A DNA stretch of 64,000 nucleotides from BRH-c25 sp035627615 (GTDB lineage Bacteria; Bacillota; Clostridia; Lutisporales; Lutisporaceae): contig DASPLL010000017.1 in the NCBI GenBank assembly GCA_035627615.1, positions 202,281-266,280 of the forward strand, read 5' to 3'. Made by a program: the position numbers and the translations under genes. Below, in pieces: positions 25,003 to 34,097 of the stretch. The notes below the pieces were generated by a model. It was not told the origin of the DNA and searched no databases. It worked only from the letters and a program-made list of their open reading frames with translations. Positions within the stretch are counted from its first letter, which is position 1; each line of letters opens with the position of its first letter.

Positions 25003-25284
25003 CTATATTTTCCCGTTATCCTTCATTCTTTTTATGGGTATATTTGCAACAAGAGCGGGAACAGTAGAATCGTCAATCTCCCTTTTTGTCCTTGTCAGCT
25101 TGATTTCAAGTCCCCTTTCGTCAATTTCCATGTAATCTGATATTACCTTGATCAGTTCTCCTTTTATCATTTCAAGAAACTGAGGAGATACATTGGCCCT
25201 GTCATGGATTAAGACCAGCTTTAGTCTTTCCTTGGCTATATCCTTGCTGCTGTCATTCCTGCTAAATAATTTAAACAAGTCCAT
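25003..25284 (-). CDS. minE: Cell division topological specificity factor MinE
   Basis: 93 residues. The N-terminal MinD-activating helix is seen in SKDIAKERLKLVLIHDRA, followed by the dimerising topological domain with EIKLTRTKREIDDSTVPALVANIPI. It drives MinD oscillation so that division occurs at mid-cell. Many Bacillus use DivIVA instead; MinE is common in Clostridia. Co-transcribed with minC and minD. Confidence 0.93.
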   Translation of the reverse strand: MDLFKLFSRNDSSKDIAKERLKLVLIHDRANVSPQFLEMIKGELIKVISDYMEIDERGLEIKLTRTKREIDDSTVPALVANIPIKRMKDNGKI

Positions 25285-25302
25285 AACTTACACCACCTCC
25301 TC

Positions 25303-26106
25303 CTATTTCTTCTTGTTCAATCCAAACAGCCTTGCCATTTTTGTGAAAAAGCCGTCATCGGACTCCAGATTCATGAACGGAACATCTTCCCCCATTATCC
25401 TTCTTACAATATTCTTATAAGCTTGTCCAGCCAGGGACTGTTCTACAGAAACTGCAGGCTCCCCTTTGTTTGTGGAGACAACAATGAAATCATCATCAGG
25501 AACCACTCCCAAAAGATCTATGGCAAGAATATCGATCATATCATCTATATTCATCATATCCCCGCGTTTGACCATATCCATCTTTATCCTGTTTATTATG
25601 AGCATTGGATTCCTTAATCCACTCGCTTCTAAAAGCCCTATGATCCTATCTGCATCTCTGACAGCTGATACTTCAGGAGTAGTGACTACGATAGCCCTGT
25701 TTGCACCGGCTATTGCATTCTTAAAGCCCTGTTCTATGCCTGCAGGGCAGTCCAGTATAACATACTCGAACTCTTCTGACAGGTCTGCTGTAAGCTTCTG
25801 CATCTGTTCGGGGTTAACCGCATTTTTGTCCTTAGTCTGTGCTGCAGGGAGCAAATAAAGGTTGGGATACCTTTTATCCTTTATAAGCGCTTGCCGCAGT
25901 CTGCAGACACCTTCAACCACATCTACAAGATCATATACGATTCTATTCTCCAGACCCATTACGACATCCAGGTTCCTGAGTCCGATATCCGCATCAACCA
26001 ATACTACGCTTTTGCCTTTAAGTGCCAAACCGGTACCTATATTAGCCGTAGTGGTTGTTTTTCCAACTCCACCCTTTCCTGATGTAACAACAATTACTTC
26101 ACCCAT
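25303..26106 (-). CDS. minD: Septum site-determining ATPase MinD
   Basis: 267 residues. The deviant Walker A SGKGGVGKTTTTANIG is near residue 8, and DCPAGIEQGF follows. The C-terminal amphipathic membrane helix is seen in FMNLESDDGFFTKMARLFGLNKKK. The start is the ATG with GGAGG 6-7 nt upstream, which matches the family; a longer frame to 26160 overlaps minC. Confidence 0.96.
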   Translation of the reverse strand: MGEVIVVTSGKGGVGKTTTTANIGTGLALKGKSVVLVDADIGLRNLDVVMGLENRIVYDLVDVVEGVCRLRQALIKDKRYPNLYLLPAAQTKDKNAVNPEQMQKLTADLSEEFEYVILDCPAGIEQGFKNAIAGANRAIVVTTPEVSAVRDADRIIGLLEASGLRNPMLIINRIKMDMVKRGDMMNIDDMIDILAIDLLGVVPDDDFIVVSTNKGEPAVSVEQSLAGQAYKNIVRRIMGEDVPFMNLESDDGFFTKMARLFGLNKKK

Positions 26107-26156
26107 TATACTACCTCCATTATTTATTAACTGGGTACTCATATACTCCGCAATAA

Positions 26157-26822
26157 TCATCTATTTCTTAAATACGGCTCGACAACTATCATCCCTTGCT
26201 TCACCAATGCAATCTCAGGATTATTAAACTTGCTGCCCTTTCCATCAGGAGATCTGGTTATTATGTCTCCGATCCTAAGCTGTGTAGGCTGCATTTTAAA
26301 CGCAACGATAAACGTACCATAATCACCACTGACTCCTGCCTGTACAATTCCTCTCAAGGCGCCCATAATAATAACCGATCCTGCTGCTCTTATGTGTGCT
26401 CCGGGATTTACATCACCAACTACCACAACATCACCTTTATACTGGATCAATTGTCCTGACCTGATTGTTGCCCTGATTATCAGGGCTTCTCCTTTATGTA
26501 CATCTTCAAAAGGAAGCTTCTCCAGTATTTCAGTTTTCTTTGACTCAAGGCCTTCGGATTTTATGTCGTAGTATTTATCACCATAGCTCCCTGCAACTGT
26601 CATGCCATATTCCTGCTCAATGACTTCCTTAAGCTCATCGAACTCTTCCTGAGTCAAATTCTTCCCTTTGAAATTCATGATCTTCGCGCCTTCGAAAAAC
26701 CGTTTGGAAGGCTTGATCTTCTTGTCCAGGTTGGACTTTATCGTATCCAGATCCATGTCTTCCTTTAATATTATGTACAGACCTTCCTTTGTTCCTTTGA
26801 AAATAACTGCGTTTTCAGCCAT
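26157..26822 (-). CDS. minC: Septum site-determining protein MinC
   Basis: 221 residues. A variable N-terminal inhibitory domain is followed by the beta-helical C-terminal domain with GDVNPGAHIRAAGSVIIMGALRGIVQAG. It inhibits FtsZ assembly away from mid-cell with MinD. First gene of minCDE; GGGGG lies 7 nt before the ATG. Confidence 0.95.
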   Translation of the reverse strand: MAENAVIFKGTKEGLYIILKEDMDLDTIKSNLDKKIKPSKRFFEGAKIMNFKGKNLTQEEFDELKEVIEQEYGMTVAGSYGDKYYDIKSEGLESKKTEILEKLPFEDVHKGEALIIRATIRSGQLIQYKGDVVVVGDVNPGAHIRAAGSVIIMGALRGIVQAGVSGDYGTFIVAFKMQPTQLRIGDIITRSPDGKGSKFNNPEIALVKQGMIVVEPYLRNR

Positions 26823-26928
26823 GACAGTACCCCCTGAAGCTTTTGTTTGATTAGTGTATATGAGCTCTGTATATATAGATAGCTTATAATAAAATTCTTC
26901 ATAATTACCATAAATCCTTCTTTTTCGG

Positions 26929-26965
26929 GAAAAAAAGTACGCTGGCCAACAGCCAGACGTACTTT
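26929..26965 (-). terminator. Intrinsic terminator of the mre-mrdA operon
   Basis: Minus strand: AAAGTACGTCTGGCTG, a short loop, GGCCAGCGTACTTT and T7. It follows the mrdA stop by a few nt and precedes minC. Confidence 0.85.
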
Positions 26966-26968
26966 TAC

Positions 26969-29407
26969 TTACGGAACCATTTCATTGTCTGCAAATAATT
27001 TATCCATAGGCGCTTCAGGCGCCAGATACCCTTCGATTATTGCCCTGGCCACCGGTGCCGGATAGTTTCCGTGGCCTCCCTGAAATATGAGAACTCCAAC
27101 AGCGATTTCCGGTTTCTCATAGGGTGCAAAGGCTACGAACCAGGCATGGTTGTCATAATCGCCTCCTGCTTCGGCAGTACCCGTCTTGCCGGAAATTACT
27201 GCCTTGCTGCCGATAAAAGGGATTCTCGCTGTTCCGCCTACTTCATTGGTAACGGCGTACATCCCTTTCTTTATTGCCTCAATGTTAGCGGGCGCAATCT
27301 CAATATTTTCCGCCACTTCCGGCTGCTTGGAGAGCTTCACGGTACCATCATAGCCTATTACCTTGTCTACAAGGTACGGCTTGTATCTGGTGCCTCCGTT
27401 CAATATAGCTGCAAGAGCCCCGGTAAGCTGGATTGGAGTGACGTCGTTCATACCCTGCCCTATGGTTGCATTCAGTACATCCCCCGGTTGGTATTTGCTC
27501 CCGCTGATATAATACCATACTTTATTTATGGATTTACTGTCCTTAATCCCCAACTCCTTAAGTCTTTTTGTTACCTGGTTTATACCTGGATTGTCATCAA
27601 TATATCCATTTATTTCATCACGGATGCCTTGATCCTTAACTTTTAGGCTGCTTACAAGATAATTATCCAGATATCTCCTAAACTCTTCCTTTTTATAGGT
27701 TGGTCCTTCTACACTGCCTTCGTGCTCGGCAGGCAGCTCGATACCGGTTTTTTTCCCGAAGCCGAACTTCATTGCGTATTTTTCAAAGGTCGCTCCGCCC
27801 ATCCTCCTGCCTACCTCAAAGAAGAAGTAATTGCAGGAGTTCTTTATAGCCAGCACAACATTCTGTGCTCCATGAGACTGGCGAATGGACTTCCATATTG
27901 AACAGGATGGTGATATTCCTGGTATAGCAGTATATGGACCTTTATCATATATAGTCTCTGTCGGAGTAATTACCTTGCTTTCCAACCCGGCAACAGCGCT
28001 TACCATCTTCATGGTCGAGCCTGGCGCAAGCGTTGATGAAATTGCATTATTTATAAGCGGTTTTGGTGCATATATATCCTTACTTATGGGCTGAAGTGAT
28101 TTCCAATCCTTACTGCTGATTCCAGCTGCAAAGAGATTGGGATCAAATTTCGGCTCACTTGCAAGAGCCAATACCTTACCGGTATTAACATCAATTGCTA
28201 CTGCAGCCCCTGAGGTTGCATTGGGATATGGCCTATCCTTCCCCTGGCCGCTTCTTATTTCCTCCATTGTTTTTGCTAAAGCATCCTCCGCAATTTTCTG
28301 AAGCTTTGCATCAATGGTCAGGAAAACGGTATCACCGGGCAGAGGGTCAACCTCGTTTATCGTATTTATCAACGTTCCATTTACATCTACTTCGATCTGC
28401 CTTGAACCATCCGTACCTTTAAGATATTTCTCCATGGAGCTCTCTATACCTGACTTTCCAATCAGATCCTGCTGGGTATACCCCTCCTTTGAAAGCTCCT
28501 CAAGCTCACTTCCTATCTTGCTCATGTAACCAATTATATGACTTGCAAAATCACCATTTGCATAGGATCTTATAGGCTTTTGGATGATTTCCACACCAGG
28601 AAGAAAAATCTTACTCTCTTCAATCTTTGCTCTTGTTTCCTTCTTTATATTTGTGGCTATTTCTACCGGTTCATAAGCCTTATATCTGTTCTGTCCTACA
28701 AGATACTTAACCGCCAATATTTTTTTAGCTTTTTCATCGTCGTATACATCCCTGGGTATCACATACTTGGTACACAGTGCGTCAAATACCTCCGTCGCAG
28801 TTTGCTCAGGTTTAAAACCATTGCTTTGCTTCCATTTCGCCTCAGACTTACGGTAATCAAATTCAAACTCTGTAATGTCAAAAGGAAGTTCAACATTATT
28901 ATCCTTCAATGATTCATACGCTTCCAGATCATTGGTATCCGAAGGAATGCCATAATCCAGCCTTAGTTTTATAAACGCTTCCCTGGCTGTCGCATTCTCA
29001 GGTATGCCATATTTGATCTTCCAGTTGCGCTCATCCTCCTGGTAAGAAAACCTGATAGGATTTATGAGTATCGGTATTTCATCCTTATAGGTGTCACCAT
29101 TCTGCTCAATTATGTTTATCGTAGAAAGCGCGATATCGTTCAGAGTATCCCTTGGTACATCCGTTTTCATTATATTCACGGAATAGCTCTGCTTGTTTCC
29201 TGCTATAAGGCGTCCGAATTTATCGACAATGGGACCCCGAGGCGCAGTAACTGAAATATTCCTTGTCCTCAGAGTTTCGGACTTTTTCCAGTAATACTCA
29301 CCCTTTACTATCTGAAGGTCCGCCATCCTGAATGCTATAACCAAAAAAATCAAGACTGTTATCGCTCTGACAATATCAAGTCTATCTTTAAAATATTTCT
29401 TAAACAT
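26969..29407 (-). CDS. mrdA: Penicillin-binding protein 2, elongasome transpeptidase
   Basis: 812 residues. An N-terminal membrane anchor (about 15-30) and pedestal are followed by the transpeptidase domain, with the active Ser in APGSTMKMVSAV, SCNYFFFEVG (SxN) and GKTGTAEAG (KTG). A C-terminal FAPYEKPEIAVGV block is typical. It crosslinks wall peptides during elongation with RodA/MreB. The chain is longer than the E. coli enzyme mainly because of an extended region between residues 90 and 260. It follows mreD by 16 nt. Confidence 0.93.
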   Translation of the reverse strand: MFKKYFKDRLDIVRAITVLIFLVIAFRMADLQIVKGEYYWKKSETLRTRNISVTAPRGPIVDKFGRLIAGNKQSYSVNIMKTDVPRDTLNDIALSTINIIEQNGDTYKDEIPILINPIRFSYQEDERNWKIKYGIPENATAREAFIKLRLDYGIPSDTNDLEAYESLKDNNVELPFDITEFEFDYRKSEAKWKQSNGFKPEQTATEVFDALCTKYVIPRDVYDDEKAKKILAVKYLVGQNRYKAYEPVEIATNIKKETRAKIEESKIFLPGVEIIQKPIRSYANGDFASHIIGYMSKIGSELEELSKEGYTQQDLIGKSGIESSMEKYLKGTDGSRQIEVDVNGTLINTINEVDPLPGDTVFLTIDAKLQKIAEDALAKTMEEIRSGQGKDRPYPNATSGAAVAIDVNTGKVLALASEPKFDPNLFAAGISSKDWKSLQPISKDIYAPKPLINNAISSTLAPGSTMKMVSAVAGLESKVITPTETIYDKGPYTAIPGISPSCSIWKSIRQSHGAQNVVLAIKNSCNYFFFEVGRRMGGATFEKYAMKFGFGKKTGIELPAEHEGSVEGPTYKKEEFRRYLDNYLVSSLKVKDQGIRDEINGYIDDNPGINQVTKRLKELGIKDSKSINKVWYYISGSKYQPGDVLNATIGQGMNDVTPIQLTGALAAILNGGTRYKPYLVDKVIGYDGTVKLSKQPEVAENIEIAPANIEAIKKGMYAVTNEVGGTARIPFIGSKAVISGKTGTAEAGGDYDNHAWFVAFAPYEKPEIAVGVLIFQGGHGNYPAPVARAIIEGYLAPEAPMDKLFADNEMVP

Positions 29408-29423
29408 ATAATCACCTGTTTTA

Positions 29424-29936
29424 TCAATATATCCTTCTGTTCATAAAAGGGGCTTCATCCAGCTTATAAATATATCTGTATACAATTGAACCGATTACTG
29501 CATTGTAGATAGATTGAGGCAGTATTATGTTCAACAGCATATGCACATATGAAATTCCCATGCTTGGAAAATTATTCGAAAAATAAGAGAGCAGTAAAAA
29601 GCCATGCTGAAAAATAATAACCGCGAGCAAATTGAAAATAAATGAAGGTATGAAGCTGTCCTTGAATACGTTTTCATGAGCCTGTCCTATTATATATCCC
29701 GTTACCATATATGAAAGTGCATTAATACCAATAGTTCTCCCATACAGCATATCAATAAGCAAGCCTATTCCAAGACCGGTAAAAGCGCCATAGGCACTCC
29801 CCCGGATAATTGCATATGCCACGATTATCATTATTGAAAAGTCCGGCTTTATTCCATATATACGCGTGTATTGAAACAGTGTTGATTCCAATATGACATT
29901 AACTACAGCCAGCGCACAAATAACCACTATTCTCAC
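29424..29936 (-). CDS. mreD: Rod shape-determining protein MreD
   Basis: 170 residues, almost entirely membrane helices (five or six). PDFSIMIIVAYAIIRG and GLGIGLLIDMLYGRTIGINAL match the MreD family. It is part of the elongasome scaffold between MreC and PBP2. Confidence 0.9.
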   Translation of the reverse strand: MRIVVICALAVVNVILESTLFQYTRIYGIKPDFSIMIIVAYAIIRGSAYGAFTGLGIGLLIDMLYGRTIGINALSYMVTGYIIGQAHENVFKDSFIPSFIFNLLAVIIFQHGFLLLSYFSNNFPSMGISYVHMLLNIILPQSIYNAVIGSIVYRYIYKLDEAPFMNRRIY

Positions 29937-29964
29937 AAGTTTTACCCCTCTATAACCAATTTAC

Positions 29965-30774
29965 TCACTCTTTTGGCTTAACAACAAAGACTTCCTCAAG
30001 TCTCTTAAAATCAACAGAAGGCTCTATGACAACCATTTTCTGCAGCTTTCTCTCCTGCTTTTCCACGCTCTTTACCTTGCCAATATACAAGCCCTTCGGC
30101 AGAGTACTGTACTCTGAGGTTATTATATCGTCGCCCTTGACTATGTCAGCCTCAAGCTCCATTATTGCAATGACGTCAGAGTCCGAATCACCGGATACAA
30201 TACCCATATCCCTTGTTCTGTTTACTATTATACTTACAGAGCTTCTCTCATCGATTATTGCCATGATCTTTGAATAACTGGTCCCCACTTCGATTACCTT
30301 GCCTACCAGATAGCCATGGCTTACAATTACAGCATCATTGACTGCAATACCGTCCTTGGATCCTTTATTGATAGTATAGACATCATACCAATTTCCCGGA
30401 TCCCTTCCGGTCACGCTTGCTCCGATATAATCAAACTGGGAATTTGCACCTTTGAATTCCAGAAGGCCGCGCAGCCTGCTGTTTTCCAACGCCATCTGTA
30501 TAAGCTGCCTGTTCTGTTCTTTAAGCTGCTCTATCTCCGCTGTAAGCGCTTCATTTTCAGCCTTGAGGTTTCTCAATTCATATAAGCTTCTAAATGTATT
30601 CTTAAAAAACTCCCCCGAGGAGTAAAACACCCTCTGTACCGGAGTTATGATCCTCCCAAACAAGCCTTCTACAAAGGTAGGTCTTGTCCTACCTTGAGAA
30701 GTAAAAGTAATCAATACAATTAAAAGTATTGATATTATTATTACAGAAATAAAAAGTTTATTTCTAATCTTCAT
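29965..30774 (-). CDS. mreC: Rod shape-determining protein MreC
   Basis: 269 residues: an N-terminal membrane helix, a coiled coil at about 63-95 (LRNLKAENEALTAEIEQLK), then the beta-rich domain with GRDPGNWYDVYTINKGSKDGI, GKVIEVGTSYSKI and a late TLPKGLYIGKV. It dimerises outside the membrane and organises the wall elongation machinery. Confidence 0.93.
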   Translation of the reverse strand: MKIRNKLFISVIIISILLIVLITFTSQGRTRPTFVEGLFGRIITPVQRVFYSSGEFFKNTFRSLYELRNLKAENEALTAEIEQLKEQNRQLIQMALENSRLRGLLEFKGANSQFDYIGASVTGRDPGNWYDVYTINKGSKDGIAVNDAVIVSHGYLVGKVIEVGTSYSKIMAIIDERSSVSIIVNRTRDMGIVSGDSDSDVIAIMELEADIVKGDDIITSEYSTLPKGLYIGKVKSVEKQERKLQKMVVIEPSVDFKRLEEVFVVKPKE

Positions 30775-30797
30775 ATTCGTATAACCTCACAAAATAC

Positions 30798-31826
30798 TTA
30801 CCGTCTATGTCTTATTGAATAAGACTTGCTTATCTCGTCATATTGCTCCAAAGCTTTGCCTGTTCCCATTACTACACAATCCAGAGGATTCTCTGCCACC
30901 TGTACAGGCATACCGGTTTCCTGTTTGACCAGGGTATCCAGCCCGTGAAGAAGAGCGCCGCCTCCTGACAGCATTATTCCTCTGTCCATTATATCTGCTG
31001 CCAGCTCCGGGGGTGTTTTCTCCAGGGTGCTCTTAATACCGTCCAGTATGGTAGCTACAGGCTCCTTTAAAGCTTCAAGCACTTCCTCGGAAGACACATT
31101 TATAGTTTTGGGCAGACCTGTTACCAGGTCTCTTCCTTTGATATCCAGTGAACCTTCAACTGCATGAGAATATGCTGAGCCTATGGATATTTTTATTTCC
31201 TCGCCGGTGCGTTCACCAATTGCCAGATTATACATCCTCTTGATATAGTGCACTATGGCCTCATCCTGCTTATCACCTGCAGCTCTGATTGATTTACTTG
31301 TCACTATACCGCCCAGTGAAATTACTGCAATTTCAGTTGTACCTCCACCCATGTTGACTATCATGCTGCCGGTAGGCTCCCCTACGGGAAGTCCGGCTCC
31401 TATGGCAGCTGCCATAGGCTCTTCAATAAGCCGTGCATTACGTGCACCTGCCTGCATTGCAGCTTCTTCTACAGCCCTTCTCTCTACCTCGGTGATACCG
31501 GAGGGCACACTTACCAGTACTCTGGGCTTACCAACAGGTGAACCTGCATAAGCTTTTCCAATGAAGTACTTGATCATCCTGTGAGTTACGTTAAAGTCAG
31601 CTATCACACCATCCCTCATCGGCCTTATGGCAACAATGTTTCCCGGTGTTCTCCCTATCATCTTCTTCGCTTCATCACCTACAGCCATGACAGTATTATC
31701 ATCCAGCTTCATTGCAACAACAGAGGGCTCCCTTACAACGATCCCCTTCCCCCTTACATATACCAGGGTATTGGCAGTACCCAAATCTATACCTATATCC
31801 TTAGATAAAAAATTAAACAAACCCAT
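30798..31826 (-). CDS. mreB: Rod shape-determining actin homologue MreB
   Basis: 342 residues. Actin-type nucleotide motifs are DIGIDLGTANTLVYV, MIVNMGGGTTEIAVIS and GIMLSGGGALL. The N-terminal MGLFNFLSK is the amphipathic membrane anchor. The start is the ATG with AGGAGG about 11 nt upstream; an in-frame extension to 31886 is not family-like. First gene of mreBCD-mrdA. Confidence 0.96.
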   Translation of the reverse strand: MGLFNFLSKDIGIDLGTANTLVYVRGKGIVVREPSVVAMKLDDNTVMAVGDEAKKMIGRTPGNIVAIRPMRDGVIADFNVTHRMIKYFIGKAYAGSPVGKPRVLVSVPSGITEVERRAVEEAAMQAGARNARLIEEPMAAAIGAGLPVGEPTGSMIVNMGGGTTEIAVISLGGIVTSKSIRAAGDKQDEAIVHYIKRMYNLAIGERTGEEIKISIGSAYSHAVEGSLDIKGRDLVTGLPKTINVSSEEVLEALKEPVATILDGIKSTLEKTPPELAADIMDRGIMLSGGGALLHGLDTLVKQETGMPVQVAENPLDCVVMGTGKALEQYDEISKSYSIRHRR

Positions 31827-31910
31827 TATGAAAATGTCCTCCTTAACAAATAAATGCACAAAATGCATAATCATTTCTATAATCAAAAATAAGAATAATC
31901 CATATAAACC

Positions 31911-31939
31911 TTATTATATGTTTTACATGTACAATGCAA
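31911..31939 (-). promoter_or_regulatory. Promoter of mreBCD-mrdA
   Basis: Minus strand TTGCAT (31939-31934), 17-nt spacer, TAATAA (31916-31911). It lies about 85 nt before mreB and after the radC stop. Confidence 0.5.
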
Positions 31940-31999
31940 GTTATTCACAACTACGGATACATTTGCATTATTTTGTCAATTTATAAATACCGGCAAACT

Positions 32000-32695
32000 C
32001 TAGAACAGCCCCTTTTCCTTCATGCTGATATATTTGCCGTCACCGATGATTATGTGATCAACAAGCTCAATACCTATAAGCTTCCCAGCCTCATTGATCC
32101 TTGAAGTTATCGCTGCATCCTCATTGCTTGGAGTCGGATCACCACTGGGATGATTATGTACCATAATTATACTGGCGCTTGACTTCCTTATTGCTGGGTT
32201 AAAAACCTCTCTGGGATGCACTATCGAAGCATTTAAGCTGCCTACTGATATTTCCTCCACTGAGATCAGGTTGCATTTTATATTCAGAAGCACCAGCTTC
32301 ATGTGTTCCTTTTTCAGGTATCTCATATCCTCCATAAGCAAATCCGCTACGTCCTGGGGGCATTTGACAGGCTTGTCCACACCAAGCTCAAAAGCAGCCA
32401 GGCGCCTGCCAAGTTCTATAGCCGCCTTGATCTGCGCTGCCTTGGCCTGCCCGATCCCATTTATACAGCTCAACTGCTTCACATCACTGTCAACCAGGTA
32501 TCTCAGACCTTGCTCCTGTATCAATATCCTGTGGGCCAATGATATTGCGCTTTCATTCCTTGAGCCTGTACGAAGCAGTATTGCTAAAAGCTCTGCATTG
32601 GAGAGTACACCTGCTCCATGTCTGGTAAGCCGTTCCCTGGGTCTTTCCGATTCGGGAAGCTCTTTAATTGTCGCATGCCCTTCCTGTGCCTTCAT
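32000..32695 (-). CDS. radC: RadC family JAB-domain protein
   Basis: 231 residues. An N-terminal helix-hairpin-helix-like region (LSNAELLAILLRTGSRN, SCINGIGQAKAAQIKA) precedes the JAB/MPN metal site HNHPSGDPTPSNED. The role is not settled; the former DNA repair assignment has been questioned. It lies in the maf-radC-mreB order common in Firmicutes. Confidence 0.94.
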   Translation of the reverse strand: MKAQEGHATIKELPESERPRERLTRHGAGVLSNAELLAILLRTGSRNESAISLAHRILIQEQGLRYLVDSDVKQLSCINGIGQAKAAQIKAAIELGRRLAAFELGVDKPVKCPQDVADLLMEDMRYLKKEHMKLVLLNIKCNLISVEEISVGSLNASIVHPREVFNPAIRKSSASIIMVHNHPSGDPTPSNEDAAITSRINEAGKLIGIELVDHIIIGDGKYISMKEKGLF

Positions 32696-32716
32696 ACTGT
32701 ATAACCTCCGGCTTTT

Positions 32717-33286
32717 TCATATGAGCTTCACTCCGAAGTGCTCCAGCATCCTTCCGAGACGGAATAACGGAAGCCCAACAACATTAAAGTAATCGCCTTC
32801 TATTCTTTCTACAAATAATGAACCCATGCCCTGTATTGCATAAGCTCCTGCTTTGTCCATAGGTTCACCGGTTTTAATATATGCTTGTATTTCCACTTTG
32901 CTTAGTTCCTTCATCTTCACAGCAGTACTTTCATGCTCTGTCAGGCTTTCTCCTGTCGCAGTATCAATGATGCTCAGACCTGATATTACAAGATGCTCCT
33001 TCCCGCTCAGCCTTCTAAGCATGTTGAAAGCATCCTCCTCATCTTCCGGCTTCCCCATAATTCCATCAAGACAAACAACTGTATCTGATCCTATTACCAA
33101 AGCCTCAGTCTGCACTCTTAAAGCCACATCCTTTGCCTTCATGAAGGCAAAATGTTCAACCAGCTCTGCTGGTTGAAGGTCAATCATCTGTTCCTCGAAT
33201 TTAGACGGTATTATTTCAAAATCAACTCCGACCTGAGACAGTAATTCTTTCCGCCTAGGTGAATTTGAAGCCAGTATTATTTTCAT
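32717..33286 (-). CDS. maf: Maf-type nucleoside triphosphate pyrophosphatase
   Basis: 189 residues. LASNSPRRKELLSQVG at the N-terminus and VIGSDTVVCLDG with GKPEDEEDAFNMLRRLSG are the Maf signatures. It removes pyrophosphate from dTTP/UTP or modified nucleotides. The ATG has GGGGAGG 4 nt upstream, and the start matches the family. Lies 21 nt before radC. Confidence 0.95.
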   Translation of the reverse strand: MKIILASNSPRRKELLSQVGVDFEIIPSKFEEQMIDLQPAELVEHFAFMKAKDVALRVQTEALVIGSDTVVCLDGIMGKPEDEEDAFNMLRRLSGKEHLVISGLSIIDTATGESLTEHESTAVKMKELSKVEIQAYIKTGEPMDKAGAYAIQGMGSLFVERIEGDYFNVVGLPLFRLGRMLEHFGVKLI

Positions 33287-33319
33287 AATCCTCCCCTGCT
33301 TCAGCCATGCAGCCAATTG

Positions 33320-33574
33320 CTACAGTCTGCGGTACAAATATAATGCAAGTCCAATACCCAGTATACTGAACAGATTTATGTTGAAGAGAAAGCCAAAGGT
33401 TAGCTTAAGTACATGAAAATCCCACTCATGTGTGGAAACACCCAGGTTATAACCATATTTCAGGATCGGTATATATTTACTCAGCAGTTCACCCAAAAAA
33501 CCCCCTACCACCAAGCCGCATATAACCATCAAGAGCATTATCCATCCGCCTTTGTCGGTTCCTCTTTTCAACAT
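33320..33574 (-). CDS. DUF4321 family membrane protein
   Basis: 84 residues with two membrane helices (about 12-32 and 61-80). The intervening stretch ends in EWDFHVLKLTFGFLFNINLFSILG, which is typical of DUF4321 proteins encoded next to maf in Clostridia. Function unknown. GGGG lies 6 nt before the chosen ATG. Confidence 0.8.
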   Translation of the reverse strand: MLKRGTDKGGWIMLLMVICGLVVGGFLGELLSKYIPILKYGYNLGVSTHEWDFHVLKLTFGFLFNINLFSILGIGLALYLYRRL

Positions 33575-33613
33575 ATTCATCCCCTTTATTATATACATTT
33601 TTGAAGTTCTGTA

Positions 33614-33812
33614 AACTAGTGCAAGTACTATTTAATAGCACAAAAAGGCTTCACGCTTTGCCTGTGTCATTCCGAGTGTGCGAGGAATCTTATGCTTGAA
33701 AGCATGACCCAGTCAAATGCTCATAGGTATTCCTTAAAGGCAAAGACTCTTCACTGCGTTCAGAATGACAGTTGCAGTAATTATTCACTACTTAGTAGTT
33801 ACTACACTAGTT
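33614..33812. repeat. Repeat element with AACTAGTG inverted ends enclosing a TGTCATTC palindrome
   Basis: Imperfect terminal inverted repeats beginning AACTAGTG bound about 199 bp. Inside, TGTCATTCCGAGTGTGCGAG (33666 on) pairs at its end with TTCAGAATGACA (33759-33770), a palindrome type widespread in bacterial intergenic DNA. GGTATTCCTTAAAGG is also present, echoing the core of elements A and F. No gene is seen from 33575 to 34097. Confidence 0.55.
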
Positions 33813-34049
33813 AATAAATCAGTGATTCAAATATTCCTTCAAGCTCTAGTGTAACATTTTCAATATCACACTTCAACTTTTTTGGTCTTCATTTGACATC
33901 CAATAATCGACATTTCATATACTTCAGGTTTCAGTCATCCATTAACCGGTAATATATGTTCATATTTCAATACAATGTATTCCCGAGCCGTATATCGGCA
34001 AAGAAATCGTAACGTCAAAATCACAGAAGATCATGTCTGGCTTGCAGCT

Positions 34050-34087
34050 AAAAACGAGGACTAACGTTTTTTCGTTAACCCTCGTTT
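34050..34087 (-). terminator. Intrinsic terminator of the rnf operon
   Basis: Minus strand: AAACGAGGGTTAACG, a six-A loop, then CGTTAGTCCTCGTTT and a short T run. It follows the rnfB stop by 10 nt. Confidence 0.8.
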
Positions 34088-34097
34088 ATTTCAGAAG

